Shown here: piece by piece, positions 23,977-32,561 of the stretch
Position numbering within the stretch: position 1 is the first letter of the stretch
How the letters are laid out: each line of letters opens with the position of its first letter
Origin: Caldilineaceae bacterium
GTDB taxonomy: Bacteria > Chloroflexota > Anaerolineae > Caldilineales > Caldilineaceae
Direction: 5' to 3'
Length of the DNA stretch: 64,000 nucleotides
Assembly: GCA_026645575.1 (NCBI GenBank)
Contig: JAPKMW010000034.1
Location: 1 to 64,000 of the forward strand
The notes under the pieces: model-generated
What the model was told of the DNA's origin: nothing
Seen by the model: only the letters and a program-made list of their open reading frames with translations
Database searches by the model: none
Made by a program: the position numbers and the translations under genes

Positions 23977-25188
23977 TTATGCTCCTTCGACTTCGCTGTT
24001 GGCGCCAGCCTGGTATTGACTGATGCGGAAGATGACAAATTCAGCGGGTTTGACCGGGGCGATCCCGATTTCGATGACGACGCGCCCTTCGTTGATGCTT
24101 TCGATGGGGTTGGTCTCTTCGTCACACTTGACATAAAAGGCTTCTTCGGGTGTGCGCCCCATCAAGGCGCCGTCGCGCCAGAAGCCCATGAGAAAGGCGC
24201 TCACATCACGCCGGATGGCCTGCCAGAGCGGACGGTCGTTGGGTTCAAAGACAATCCAACGGGTGCTGGCGACAATCGACTCTTCGATCATGTTAAAGAG
24301 GCGGCGCACATTGAGATAACGCCATTCCGGGTCGCTGCTGGAGAGGGTGCGGGCGCCCCAGACTTTGATGCCTTCGTTGGCAAAGAAGCGGATGCAATTG
24401 ACCCCTTTGGGGTTGAGCGCGCCCTGCTCTTCGTGGGTCAATTGATAGCTCAGCCCCAAGGCGCCGTTGACCACTTCGTTGGCCGGCGCTTTATGCACCC
24501 CGCGCATGGCGTCCGACCGCGCCCAGATGCCGGCAACATGGCCCGACGGCGGCACGGCCAGATTAGCGTCGGCGCCATTTTGGGCCACGGGATTGCGCAC
24601 CAGCAGCCAGGGGACATAAAGCGTAGTGTATCCTCTAGCCGATTCGGCCGGTCGTTGCCAGTCGGCGTTTTTGACCGTTTCCCCGCCCAATACTTGCAGC
24701 GCCTTGTCGGTCATCGCCGCCGGCCCATCGAGAATGGCGACCCGATCTTTGAGCTTTTCACAGTGAGTTTTGAGGGCGTCGTAGGCGGCCGGGTCGGTAT
24801 AGCCCGGTGCGGCAACAATGGCGATTTCGTCAATGCGTTCCAAAATGTCCAGCCCGATGGCTTCGTTGGTTCCAGCAACGGCGTTTCCTTCGCCGATGTT
24901 GACCACGTAGCAGCGGCTACCCCCATTTTGGAAGAAGCCATAGACGCCATGCGCCAGGTTCGTCCATGCCGCAGTGCGCTTGACATTGCCGGCCTCATCT
25001 TTGGGGAAGAAGCGGGTGCGGAACTGGCTCCAGTTGTTGATGGCGACAGCTTCGTTGACCGCCGCTGTCGCATCGGGCGCCACCCCGACAAAGCCGGCAG
25101 TGCGCGTCCCCACCGCCTGGATCGGGCGGGCGCCGCCGGAGACCTCCTCGATATAGACGCCTGGCGTTTGATAGACGATTGATGCCAT
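23977..25188 (-). CDS. CIS contractile sheath protein
   Basis: 403 residues. YQTPGVYIEEVSGGARPIQA at the start, FVGVAP, the central YTDPAAYDALKTHCE strand region, and WRYLNVRRLFNMIEESI followed by FEPNDRPLW near the end are classical for injection-system sheaths. Sheath contraction drives the tube through the target. GAGGAG precedes the ATG by 7 bases. There is a single sheath gene, whereas Afp/PVC loci have three. Strongest single marker of the locus. Confidence 0.95.
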   Translation of the reverse strand: MASIVYQTPGVYIEEVSGGARPIQAVGTRTAGFVGVAPDATAAVNEAVAINNWSQFRTRFFPKDEAGNVKRTAAWTNLAHGVYGFFQNGGSRCYVVNIGEGNAVAGTNEAIGLDILERIDEIAIVAAPGYTDPAAYDALKTHCEKLKDRVAILDGPAAMTDKALQVLGGETVKNADWQRPAESARGYTTLYVPWLLVRNPVAQNGADANLAVPPSGHVAGIWARSDAMRGVHKAPANEVVNGALGLSYQLTHEEQGALNPKGVNCIRFFANEGIKVWGARTLSSSDPEWRYLNVRRLFNMIEESIVASTRWIVFEPNDRPLWQAIRRDVSAFLMGFWRDGALMGRTPEEAFYVKCDEETNPIESINEGRVVIEIGIAPVKPAEFVIFRISQYQAGANSEVEGA

Positions 25189-25190
25189 CG

Positions 25191-25883
25191 TTAGCGCTCC
25201 TCTTGTTTGAACAGATCAAAGGTGATGATAACCGGCGCCGCGGCTGTCCCGGTTTCGGTGATGCTAAGGTCGAGCGTGCGCCCGCGGGCGAGGATGTGGA
25301 AACGTTTGGGGTGGGGCGCCACCGGTAGCCCCACAAATTGAAAACGGCCTTGGGCGTCGGTGGTAGTGGATCGCGTCAGCGCCGGCAGTTCGATGCGCGC
25401 CCCAGCCAATGGAATTGCTTCCGGCCCCAGCAACAGGCCATAAAAGATGGTAGTGGTCACTTCTTCCGTCGCGGCCGGTTGGCGCACCAGCGGACGCGCT
25501 ACCGGAAGCCGTTCGTGTGGCAGCGGCACCCGCAAGAGAAAAGAGGGCCGTGGCGCCAGGTTGAAGGCTTGCCAGAGTTGGGCCGTGGCCGGCTCCAGCT
25601 CCACTTCAAATTCTTCGTGATCAAGGGCGGCAAAGATCAAGGCGCCCAACAGGCGATGGGCCGCTTTGGGATCCGGGTCGCTGGTGGTAATTAAGTAGCG
25701 TAAGGCCGGCTGGACACGGGGCCGTTGGGTATGCTGGCGCAGAGGATCATTGACCAGTTCGAGCAGGTAAAGATTCACCCCGCGCACATCATCATTGGCG
25801 GCCGGAGCCATCAGTGTCGGCGTAATGCCGCCCAGGGTTGCTTCCACCCAGGCAATGAGACGGTCGTCGATTTGGTCGATCAA
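25191..25883 (-). CDS. DUF4255 cap protein (Pvc16-like) with C-terminal beta-sandwich
   Basis: 230 residues. Residues 1 to about 140 match the DUF4255/Pvc16-N family, the tail-terminator cap that ends tube and sheath growth (VNLYLLELVNDPLRQ, RYLITTSDPDPKAAHRLLGAL). Residues about 150-225 form a carboxypeptidase-regulatory-like beta-sandwich (GARIELPALTRSTTTDAQGRF ending in a GLPVAPHPKRF strand). The start appears to be a TTG at 25883, with no strong Shine-Dalgarno, 17 bases after the preceding gene; low initiation would suit a low-copy cap. Confidence 0.85.
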   Translation of the reverse strand: MIDQIDDRLIAWVEATLGGITPTLMAPAANDDVRGVNLYLLELVNDPLRQHTQRPRVQPALRYLITTSDPDPKAAHRLLGALIFAALDHEEFEVELEPATAQLWQAFNLAPRPSFLLRVPLPHERLPVARPLVRQPAATEEVTTTIFYGLLLGPEAIPLAGARIELPALTRSTTTDAQGRFQFVGLPVAPHPKRFHILARGRTLDLSITETGTAAAPVIITFDLFKQEER

Positions 25884-25900
25884 GGTGTAGATTCCCCAGC

Positions 25901-26497
25901 TTAGTCCCAGGCGCTTGCATGTTGCGGATTGGCAATGACCAACCCGCCAACTTCACGTGCCGCCTCCATCGTGCCGGTGAAGAGAACATCAGCAGTTGTC
26001 GATGCGGCATCTTCGGCAGCGACCCAAGGTAGCTCTTCATTCTCATTCAGATACTCTACACGCGCCGAACCCTGCACCACGCCGGCCAACAAGACTGGTT
26101 CCCATCTTGGATCAAAGGTCAATGCCGTTTTTTTCGTAATAGCGTTGAGCGAGGCGCCATCCGACCCAGTAGGTATAGGGAAGCTGTTGCTCCAACCGTG
26201 CGTTTCTAACCACTGTTTGCCACGCTCCTGATCCTTGCTGGAACCAAACTTTTTCAGATATTTGACGCCATTCCAAAAGCCCTCCTTCACTTCGAAGGTC
26301 ACCTGGCGTAAGCCACGTGAGCCTTTCTTATCATCGGCATAGTAGGAGGAATGATCGGGCATCCCAAAACTAATGCTGACCCCCATGCCGCTGCCGGCCC
26401 AGTCAAAGGTAGTAATGTTTCCATTTGGTGCGACATGAATCTGATAGCCGCCAGGGGCGCGCTCGACGCGGTAGGCCATGGCTGTGTTGATTGACAT
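25901..26497 (-). CDS. Unknown first protein of the CIS operon
   Basis: 198 residues, no family recognised. It starts with AAGGAATCAGTC before the ATG, directly behind the operon promoter, and is followed closely by the cap gene. The N-terminal half is Gly/Ser rich with GYQIHVAPNGNITTF and GSGMGVSISFGMPDHSSYY. The C-terminal half has WEPVLLAGVVQGSARVEY. No signal peptide or membrane helix is visible. Its place outside the conserved core makes it a candidate for cargo, an extra structural subunit or a chaperone; nothing in the sequence decides between these. Confidence 0.6.
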   Translation of the reverse strand: MSINTAMAYRVERAPGGYQIHVAPNGNITTFDWAGSGMGVSISFGMPDHSSYYADDKKGSRGLRQVTFEVKEGFWNGVKYLKKFGSSKDQERGKQWLETHGWSNSFPIPTGSDGASLNAITKKTALTFDPRWEPVLLAGVVQGSARVEYLNENEELPWVAAEDAASTTADVLFTGTMEAAREVGGLVIANPQHASAWD

Positions 26498-26659
26498 GAC
26501 TGATTCCTTTCGCTAACGACCGATAAGCTTGACTGGGGGAGAACGTACTGCAGATCTGCAAGAGAAACAGCAACCAGATCGCGAACCGGTACAGCATAGG
26601 GCCAAAAGGAAATGACCAGGACACTATCAAGATTGGGTGTTGCTAAGTGGCTGCGGCCT

Positions 26660-26688
26660 ATTATAAGGGGGCTTTTATTTTTTTGCAA
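26660..26688 (-). promoter_or_regulatory. Strong promoter of the CIS operon
   Basis: On the minus strand TTGCAA (26683-26688) and a perfect TATAAT (26660-26665) are 17 bases apart with an A-rich spacer. Transcription would start near 26653, leaving a leader of about 155 bases. No other good promoter is visible within the operon. The remainder of the divergent gap to 26842 shows no gene. Confidence 0.8.
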
Positions 26689-26842
26689 ACAGCGTTTGAC
26701 AGGATAGTTCATTTGATTGTGAAAACTCATCAGGAAGCATCTGACAGCATACTGATAACCAACAGAAAAGAAGGTTGACTTACACTGTTACTAAGAACAA
26801 GTTTTCTTCAGGGAGTTACTTCAAAAAGGAGCAAACCATCTT

Positions 26843-28576
26843 ATGAAACTAACGGTCACCCCTGATACTTTTCCAAAGCAGTGGCCGGTGGAAAAACCAC
26901 AGATCAAGGTAGGTTATTTTGGCGCCGCCATTGGAATTGTCATGGCTCTTTTCAGCACCTTTGGCATCTATCTAGTCACTGTCTACTATTTATTACCCTT
27001 TGATCTGATTTTGCCGGGCAATTTGTTAACCCAATTCGTTCTCTTTGTTGCCGGCTTTATCGTCGCCTCCTATTCGACAATTTTGTTCTATGAGGGTAGC
27101 CATATTCTGGTGGGGCCGTTGGTTGGTCAAACGGTAGGGATGGTGCAAGTAGGACCGCTTGCGCTTGTTCGTACCATCAGCGGCTGGCGGCTGCGGCGGG
27201 TTGGCCACGAGTTTTTACTTGTGGGTGGTATGACTTACGATGTTCCACAAAGTGGCAAGCGGTTACGTCTACGTTATGCCATCTATTTATTGAGCAGTTA
27301 TGCGCTCCTTCTCCTTGCTTTAGGTGCGCTTCTCCAATTGAGCGCCGTTTTGCCGGTCGATCATACCCCAGGTTGGGTCACCGTGATCATCAACCTATTG
27401 GTGATCACGGTCGCTTACGGGTTATGGAGTCAACTCTTTCAAGTCGTACCCAAACTCTTGATTGCGCTCGTCGATCAGCCAGCCCACCGTACCTATTTGC
27501 GTTTGTTGACGATGGTGGCAAAGACAATTTATGGCATACGACCAAAAGAACTTGACCCCATCGCACTACAGCAAATCGCGACGGATACAAAAGAGTCCCC
27601 AAACGAAAGTATCGCGAACTATCTCGCTTATGAGTCTGCCGTGGATCGTGGTGCGCTTACGGATGCAGCAACTTATCTCAGCCAAGCCTTGCACGTCCTT
27701 CATCGTTGTCCAGACGCAGATTCACGCACGACTATTCTGTTAGGGGCGGCTGCCTACGAGATTTTTTACGGTAAAGACCCACAACGCGCCCGTGATTGGT
27801 TGGCGCTTTGTCAAATCAAAGATACTTCCCCTTTAGCACATGAGCTTTATCAGCACTATTTACTGGTGAAAGCTGCCATTCTCCTGGCAGAAGGTCATTG
27901 GGGAGACGCCAGGGCTACAGCTCTTGCGTGTCAGGCCATGTTGCAAAAGAGCTTTGATCTTGGCAGCCTGTCGCCGATGCAGGAGAAACTAGACGGAATT
28001 TTGCATGAGACCGCGAAGATGCTGGCGATTCGCCCCGAACCTGCCGACCAAGCAGCAGCATATCCGAAATTTGACCCACCGTTACAACCCAAAACGCGGA
28101 TCATTGGTAGCCTCTATGATTGGGCTTCGTTTGCCTTTATCTACTTTCTGCTGATCAATTTTAATCTCATCAATGGAACACAATCATATCTGTATCGGCA
28201 TTGGGGCAACCAATACGCTTCTGCTGGTCAGTACGAACAGGCAATTGTCGAGTATACAAAAGCAGATCAAGCCTTTCCTGGTTATGCCGTTGCTGCAATG
28301 GAACGTGGCATCGCCTATAATAAGGTTGGGGACTACGACAGAGCTGCCGCTGATTTTACCGAGGCAATCGAATTGGCCTGGTCAGAGGAAGTAGATCAAT
28401 ATTTATGGCGCGGCGATATGTACCACCAAATGGGAGAATATGAATTGGCGGAAGCTGATTTTACCCATGCGCTTTCTCTGGCGGATACACAACGTGAGCG
28501 ACAGTGGGTGATTGAAACGGTTGAATGGATTCGGAATAACCATCAAGACCGCGCCCAAAGCGCAGCCGTTGATTGA
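26843..28576 (+). CDS. Membrane protein with degenerate M50-like site and TPR repeats
   Basis: 577 residues. Two membrane helices at about 25-52 and 60-82 lead into FYEGSHILVGPLVGQTVGMV, which aligns with the HExxH segment of M50 site-2-type proteases, except that the first histidine is Tyr83 (YEGSH). GHEFLLVGGMTYDVP and a long hydrophobic stretch follow as in that family. After another membrane region at about 170-200 there is a helical domain, a further helix near 430-445, and two or three TPR units (YEQAIVEYTKADQAFPGYAV, YDRAAADFTEAIELAW, YELAEADFTHALSLA). Proteolytic activity is unlikely without the first histidine. AAGGAG lies 12 bases before the ATG. Divergent from the CIS operon; a link to it is only positional. 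Confidence 0.65.
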   Translation: MKLTVTPDTFPKQWPVEKPQIKVGYFGAAIGIVMALFSTFGIYLVTVYYLLPFDLILPGNLLTQFVLFVAGFIVASYSTILFYEGSHILVGPLVGQTVGMVQVGPLALVRTISGWRLRRVGHEFLLVGGMTYDVPQSGKRLRLRYAIYLLSSYALLLLALGALLQLSAVLPVDHTPGWVTVIINLLVITVAYGLWSQLFQVVPKLLIALVDQPAHRTYLRLLTMVAKTIYGIRPKELDPIALQQIATDTKESPNESIANYLAYESAVDRGALTDAATYLSQALHVLHRCPDADSRTTILLGAAAYEIFYGKDPQRARDWLALCQIKDTSPLAHELYQHYLLVKAAILLAEGHWGDARATALACQAMLQKSFDLGSLSPMQEKLDGILHETAKMLAIRPEPADQAAAYPKFDPPLQPKTRIIGSLYDWASFAFIYFLLINFNLINGTQSYLYRHWGNQYASAGQYEQAIVEYTKADQAFPGYAVAAMERGIAYNKVGDYDRAAADFTEAIELAWSEEVDQYLWRGDMYHQMGEYELAEADFTHALSLADTQRERQWVIETVEWIRNNHQDRAQSAAVD

Positions 28577-28611
28577 CTTTCTATCTCATATATGCGCTCC
28601 CAAAAACAAAA

Positions 28612-28635
28612 ACCGGCGCTTATAAAAGCGCCGGT
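28612..28635 (+). terminator. Terminator after the TPR gene
   Basis: ACCGGCGCT (28612-28620) pairs with AGCGCCGGT (28627-28635) around TATAAA, 36 bases beyond the stop codon. The following bases are only moderately T-rich. Confidence 0.75.
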
Positions 28636-28679
28636 CTCTGTCGCCACATGAATGGCTATAGTATAAGGAGGCTAGGTAG

Positions 28680-28885
28680 GATGCCTTGACCACAAAACGA
28701 ACAGCGCCCCAAAGCAGGGTTGGTTGCATAGCCGGGATCACAGGAGGAGCGCATCAAGCATAAGGAAGGACCCACAGAGGTAGAAAGAAACTGTTGCGCT
28801 CACGGCCTCACCACGGCTATGCAACCCTGCACTAGAGCAGCTATTTGGTTGTGCTACGACCCTATTGCGCAGGCGGTCGTACATC
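28680..28885. ncRNA. Candidate structured RNA (6S-like architecture)
   Basis: A 206-bp non-coding block with nested pairing. An outer pair GATG..GACC (28680-28691) with GGTC..CATC (28875-28885) encloses a 17-bp helix (28714-28734 with 28814-28830, interrupted only by a 4-base bulge). A symmetrical 13/13-base internal loop and a 6-bp helix AGCGCA/TGCGCT (28748-28753 and 28795-28800) follow. TACGACC...GGTCGTA is an alternative hairpin at the right end. A long helix, a large bubble and an apical stem recall 6S RNA, but I find no decisive conserved sequence, and tmRNA, RNase P and SRP signatures are absent. The strand is unclear: TATAGT at 28657 could start it rightward, TATTCT near 28893 leftward. 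Confidence 0.4.
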
Positions 28886-28933
28886 TATAGAATACCAGGA
28901 ATCGGCCAGGCAGCGTTCAGGCGGGTGGCTAGT

Positions 28934-29485
28934 CTACCCCCTATCCACCTGACCAGTTACCCGCGCCACTTGTTGCGCTACTGCTGCGACATCCGCTAGA
29001 TGACCAGCCGTTTTAGTGCTAAAGCCTTCACCCAAGTCAAAGTCATATCCCGGAATCGTCACCAGCCAGGCCGGCGGGCAGACGCCATAGAGCCGTTTGG
29101 CATAGAGCAGCAGTGCCGACGGAATGAGATGATGCCCCAAAACCGGCGTACATTGTTGTACATCCACCCGCTGCATTTGAATTTCAAGGGGGTGAGCTTC
29201 CGCCGCTGTGTCAAAAAAGCAAACAGCATTCAACATCGGGTCGGCAATCTCCAATGCCAACTCCGGCGTCAATTGCTGAATGGCAATCAGATCCACCTGC
29301 CATCCCTGCGCCTGCAAGAGCGGACACAATTTTTCCGCCAACGCCAACCCCGCCCCGTCATCGCGACGTAGGGTGTTGCCATAGGCGATGAAGAGGAGGT
29401 GATTGGGTGACTGGGTGATTGGGTATTGGGTATCGGGTATTGGTTCACGCAACACGCAACACGCAACACGCTGGGTTACGGTCAT
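28934..29485 (-). CDS. hoxW: Hydrogenase maturation protease (HoxW/HyaD type)
   Basis: Endopeptidase that removes the C-terminal peptide of the NiFe large subunit after nickel insertion. [16 protein letters not shown] carries the conserved nickel-sensing Asp; [10 protein letters not shown] and [18 protein letters not shown] complete the family pattern. The start ATG overlaps the hoxH stop by 4 bases. Residues 2 to about 28 precede the conserved fold (which begins at LLFIAYGN) and are encoded by a short-word repeat array (29398-29471), so this N-terminus looks like translated intergenic repeat; no internal start restores a normal length. Last gene of the hydrogenase operon. Confidence 0.85.
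   Translation of the reverse strand: MTVTQRVACCVLREPIPDTQYPITQSPNHLLFIAYGNTLRRDDGAGLALAEKLCPLLQAQGWQVDLIAIQQLTPELALEIADPMLNAVCFFDTAAEAHPLEIQMQRVDVQQCTPVLGHHLIPSALLLYAKRLYGVCPPAWLVTIPGYDFDLGEGFSTKTAGHLADVAAVAQQVARVTGQVDRG
29398..29471. repeat. Word array (GATTGGGT / ACGCAACACGCAAC) inside hoxW
   Basis: Imperfect tandem words GATTGGGTGACTGGGTGATT, then GGGTATTGGGTATCGGGTAT and three copies of ACGCAAC/ACGCAACAC. The whole stretch is within the open frame of hoxW and encodes its extra N-terminal residues. It is the only one of the hydrogenase-module arrays that falls fully inside a coding frame. Confidence 0.8.
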
Positions 29486-30927
29486 TTGATCGCCTCATCA
29501 AGAATCTGACCATCGCTGCTCAGTAATTGCACATGGAGCGGCATCTGGCCCACGGCGTGGGTCGAGCAACTGAGACAAGGGTCAAAGGCACGAATGCCAT
29601 GTTCAATGCGGTTGAGAATGCCTTCACTCAGATGGCCGTTCTGGATGTAGTTGTCGGCGATCTGACGGACGGTGCGGTTCATCGCCAAGTTGTTTTGGCC
29701 AGTGGCGATGATCAGATTTACCTTTTGCAAAATGCCATTGTCATCGACATGGTATTCGTGGAAAAGGGTGCCGCGCGGCGCTTCACTGACGCCCACGCCC
29801 ACTCGTTGGTTGACCTCAGCGCGGCTGCGCACATGGCTGTCGGTGATGGCAGGGTCGGCGACCAGCTCGGCGATCTTTTCCAACCCAAAGAGAATCTCAA
29901 TCAGGCGGGCATAGTGATAGTGGAAGCTGCTGGTCACTGGTTTGCCATTGGGGTTAAGCGTGCGGAAGGCAGCCAGCTCGGCATTGGCTTTCGGTGTGTC
30001 CGCAAAGGATGCAATGTTCACCCGCGCCAGCGGTCCGACGCGATACATGCCTTGGCGGTAGGCGACGCCATCGCCATTGAGCGCTTTTTTGTAATAGGGG
30101 AATTTCAGGTAGCTCCACGGCTCTACCGCTTCGCCGATGATGGTGCGGTAATCTTCGGGCGCTACACCATCTTCGACAATTCGCCCGTCGCTGTCCATGA
30201 CACGGAGAACGCCGTCGTAATGTTCTAGTCCGCCCTTGGGGGTGACCAACCCCAGGAAGTAGGAGGGGAAGTCACCATAGCTGTTGATCTCCTGGGTGAA
30301 GTTGGGCAGTACATCCTGAAGCAGGCGGAAGGCCAGCCCGACGCCGTCCATGGCTTCTGGCAGCATGGCTTCGATCTCCTGGCGCGTCTTGTCGCTCAAG
30401 GGTTCGCGCACACCGCCAGGGACGGTCCAGGCTGGGTGAATACTTTTCCCACCCAGCATCCGAATCACATCCTGCCCAAATTTGCGCAGTCGAATGCCGG
30501 TGCGCGCCACATCGGGATAGGTGTCGATCAAGCCCATGATGTTGCGCTTGACCGGATCGCTCTCCATGCCCAGCAGCAGATCAGGGCCGCTCAGGTGGAA
30601 GAAGCTTAGGGCATGGCTCTGCACAATTTGCGCCCAGTTCATCAACCGGCGCAGCTTGGCCGCCGTCGGCGGGATGCGCACCGAGAGCAAGGCATCGCCA
30701 GCCTTGGCCGACGCCATTAGATGGCTGATCGGGCAGATGCCACAGATGCGCGCCGTAATGCCCGGCATCTCCCAGAAGCTGCGCCCTTCGCAAAACTTTT
30801 CAAAGCCACGAAATTCGGTGACATGAAAGCGCGCATCGGCAACGTGTCCCCTGTCGTCCAGGTGGATGGTTATTTTCGCATGGCCCTCGATCCGGGTGAC
30901 GGGGTCAATGGTGATTGTGCGTGTCAT
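29482..30927 (-). CDS. hoxH: NAD(P)-linked NiFe hydrogenase large subunit
   Basis: 481 residues; catalytic subunit of a bidirectional, group 3d-type hydrogenase. The N-terminal nickel ligands are in [10 protein letters not shown], the C-terminal ones in [10 protein letters not shown]. The sequence continues about 20 residues beyond the last nickel ligands ([16 protein letters not shown]...), the peptide expected to be clipped by the protease encoded next. I start at the ATG at 30927, with GAGG 6 bases upstream, rather than 4 codons earlier. The gap to hoxY contains a repeat pair. Confidence 0.95.
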   Translation of the reverse strand: MTRTITIDPVTRIEGHAKITIHLDDRGHVADARFHVTEFRGFEKFCEGRSFWEMPGITARICGICPISHLMASAKAGDALLSVRIPPTAAKLRRLMNWAQIVQSHALSFFHLSGPDLLLGMESDPVKRNIMGLIDTYPDVARTGIRLRKFGQDVIRMLGGKSIHPAWTVPGGVREPLSDKTRQEIEAMLPEAMDGVGLAFRLLQDVLPNFTQEINSYGDFPSYFLGLVTPKGGLEHYDGVLRVMDSDGRIVEDGVAPEDYRTIIGEAVEPWSYLKFPYYKKALNGDGVAYRQGMYRVGPLARVNIASFADTPKANAELAAFRTLNPNGKPVTSSFHYHYARLIEILFGLEKIAELVADPAITDSHVRSRAEVNQRVGVGVSEAPRGTLFHEYHVDDNGILQKVNLIIATGQNNLAMNRTVRQIADNYIQNGHLSEGILNRIEHGIRAFDPCLSCSTHAVGQMPLHVQLLSSDGQILDEAIK

Positions 30928-30940
30928 ACGATCCCTCATT

Positions 30941-31065
30941 AATAATTCATTGTCAATGGAGAACGGATAATTGTTAATGCCTGCGGCGCCGGGATGTCCA
31001 CCCTTAGCCGTTCGGCTGAGCTCACGTCGAAGCCATTAATTATTTTCCATTCTCCATTCATTATT
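30941..31065. repeat. Inverted word pair between hoxY and hoxH
   Basis: AATAATTCATTGTCAATGGA at the left pairs imperfectly with the ATTCTCCATTCATTATT stretch ending at 31065. The spacer holds a GC-rich segment. It fills the 140-bp gap between the two hydrogenase subunit genes. Confidence 0.6.
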
Positions 31066-31067
31066 CC

Positions 31068-31616
31068 TTAGCCAAACCGCCGCATCTCTGGCGGCAACGC
31101 CACTGTTTCGCCCTTTAGCAGTGCGCCGACTGCGGCCCAAATGCGTTGGGGGTCGGGCGGGCAGCCGGGGATAAAAGCATCGACCGGGATTAATTGGTGC
31201 AACGGCAAGACCCGTGGCAACAGCGCCGGCATCACCCGATCTGCTTCGCCACCGCGTGGTTCCTTGCCGGGACCTTCGTGGTAGACCGCGGTCAATAGAT
31301 CATCGAGCGGCAACATGTTGCGCAGACTGGTGACATTGCCGGTAACGGCGCAATCGCCAAAGCTGACCACAATTTTGCTGTGGGCGCGAATTTCTTTGGC
31401 TAACTCCACATGGTCAATATTCGCCACTGCGCCCTCGACCAGGGTCACATCGACATCGTTGGGAAAATGTTTGGCATCGGCAATCGGACTGTAGACCAGT
31501 TCCACCTTGCCCGCCAGATCGACCAGCGCTTCGTCTAAATCTAAAAAACTCATGTGACAGCCGGAACAGCCACCCAACCAAGCTGTTGCCAGACGGATTT
31601 TTTTCTCGTCACCCAT
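31068..31616 (-). CDS. hoxY: NAD(P)-linked NiFe hydrogenase small subunit
   Basis: 182 residues carrying the proximal 4Fe-4S cluster. [19 protein letters not shown] gives the first two cysteine ligands, [11 protein letters not shown] the third, and [13 protein letters not shown] the fourth. The short form without extra clusters is typical of HoxY. The ATG at 31616 has AAGGA 9 bases upstream; the longer frame passes through an intergenic palindrome and is not used. Confidence 0.93.
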   Translation of the reverse strand: MGDEKKIRLATAWLGGCSGCHMSFLDLDEALVDLAGKVELVYSPIADAKHFPNDVDVTLVEGAVANIDHVELAKEIRAHSKIVVSFGDCAVTGNVTSLRNMLPLDDLLTAVYHEGPGKEPRGGEADRVMPALLPRVLPLHQLIPVDAFIPGCPPDPQRIWAAVGALLKGETVALPPEMRRFG

Positions 31617-31658
31617 GATTTTGTCCTTTTCGTGTTGCGTGCTTCGTGTCGCGTGAAC

Positions 31659-31714
31659 CGTAGTAAAGACTTTAGTCTTTCCCCGGTAGCCCAAAGACTA
31701 AAGTCTTTACTACG
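31659..31714. repeat. Perfect 22-bp palindrome of AAAGACTAAAGTCTT type
   Basis: Arms 31659-31680 and 31693-31714 are perfect, with a 12-base loop, in the gap between hoxU and hoxY; each arm is itself partly palindromic (AAGACTTTAGTCTT). It is flanked by GTGTTGCGTG-type words on the left and CCACCTGCTACCTG-type words on the right up to about 31750, the latter giving the stop codon region of hoxU. A 21/22 copy of the right arm occurs at 22483-22504. Confidence 0.85.
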
Positions 31715-31744
31715 ATTTACTTGCCACCTGCTACCTGCCACTTG

Positions 31745-32461
31745 CTACCGTGTCCACTCATGCTGTTCGCGCCCGCGCACGATCCATTGCAGGAAGTCGC
31801 GTTGTTTTTCCATTTCGGCAACGGTAGAACCTTTGTCTACCAGGGCGCCGGTGGGGCAGACCTGAACACATTTGCCACAACTAGTGCAGCTTTCGCTGGT
31901 TCCCCACGGCTGATTCAGGTCGCAGATAATGCGGCTGTTGACACCGCGGCCCATAATGTCCCACACATGGGCGCCTTCCACTTCGTCGCAGACGCGCACA
32001 CAGCGGGTGCAAAGGATACAGCGGTTTTGATCCAGCACAAAGCGTTCATGGCTGGCATCCATCGCCAGTTTGGGGGTGAGATAGTCATAGCGGACATGAT
32101 CCATACCGGCCTGGGTCGCCTGCCATTGCAATTCACAGTTGCCATTCATAACACAGATGGCGCAAACATGATTGCGCTCGGCAAAGAGTAATTCCAGGAT
32201 CATTTTGCGATATTCGATCAGCCGAGGTGTATGGGTCTTGACCACCATGCCCTCTTGCACCGGCGTGACACAGGCGGCAAAAAGTTTATTGCTGCCCTCC
32301 ACCTCGACCATGCAAAGCCGGCACGCACCCCGATCACTCAGCCCTTCCAGGTGGCAGAGCGTTGGTATCTCTATTTTCTGCTCGCGCAGCACTTCCAGCA
32401 ACGTCTCACCTTCCCGTGCGCTGACCAGTTCGCCATTGATGGTTAGGGTTACGACTGACAT
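31745..32461 (-). CDS. hoxU: Hydrogenase diaphorase iron-sulfur subunit
   Basis: 238 residues, related to the N-terminal part of NuoG. It has a 2Fe-2S plant-type domain ([21 protein letters not shown] with further Cys in FAACVTPV) and a His/Cys 4Fe-4S site ([15 protein letters not shown]). A ferredoxin-like pair follows ([14 protein letters not shown] and [16 protein letters not shown]). It wires HoxF to HoxY. Stop codon TAG lies in the adjacent repeat words. Confidence 0.93.
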   Translation of the reverse strand: MSVVTLTINGELVSAREGETLLEVLREQKIEIPTLCHLEGLSDRGACRLCMVEVEGSNKLFAACVTPVQEGMVVKTHTPRLIEYRKMILELLFAERNHVCAICVMNGNCELQWQATQAGMDHVRYDYLTPKLAMDASHERFVLDQNRCILCTRCVRVCDEVEGAHVWDIMGRGVNSRIICDLNQPWGTSESCTSCGKCVQVCPTGALVDKGSTVAEMEKQRDFLQWIVRGREQHEWTR

Positions 32462-32480
32462 TGGATTATTCCTTGTATTT

Positions 32481-32561
32481 GGTGGTAGACAGGTGGCTAA
32501 CGACCTATTTCCCTGTGTACCTATTTCCCTGTATACCTGTCTACCTATCTACCTATCTACC
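32481..32561. repeat. Word array of CCTATCTACC type between hoxF and hoxU
   Basis: Imperfect tandem words CCTATTTCCCTGTGTA, CCTGTCTACC and CCTATCTACC, preceded by the inverse-type GGTGGTAGACAGGTGG. The array reaches into the hoxF 3' end and supplies its last codons and TAG stop. A close vocabulary recurs at 41130-41208. Confidence 0.8.

Noticed and set aside
23677..25182. 501-codon open frame opposite the sheath gene
   Set aside because: Exact antisense shadow of a clearly recognised sheath gene; its translation has no family resemblance and no ribosome binding site.
28680..28885. tmRNA, RNase P RNA or SRP RNA
   Set aside because: No tRNA-like end, no GAGGAAAGUCC-type core and no GGAA-capped SRP helix could be found; only an overall layout like 6S RNA remains.
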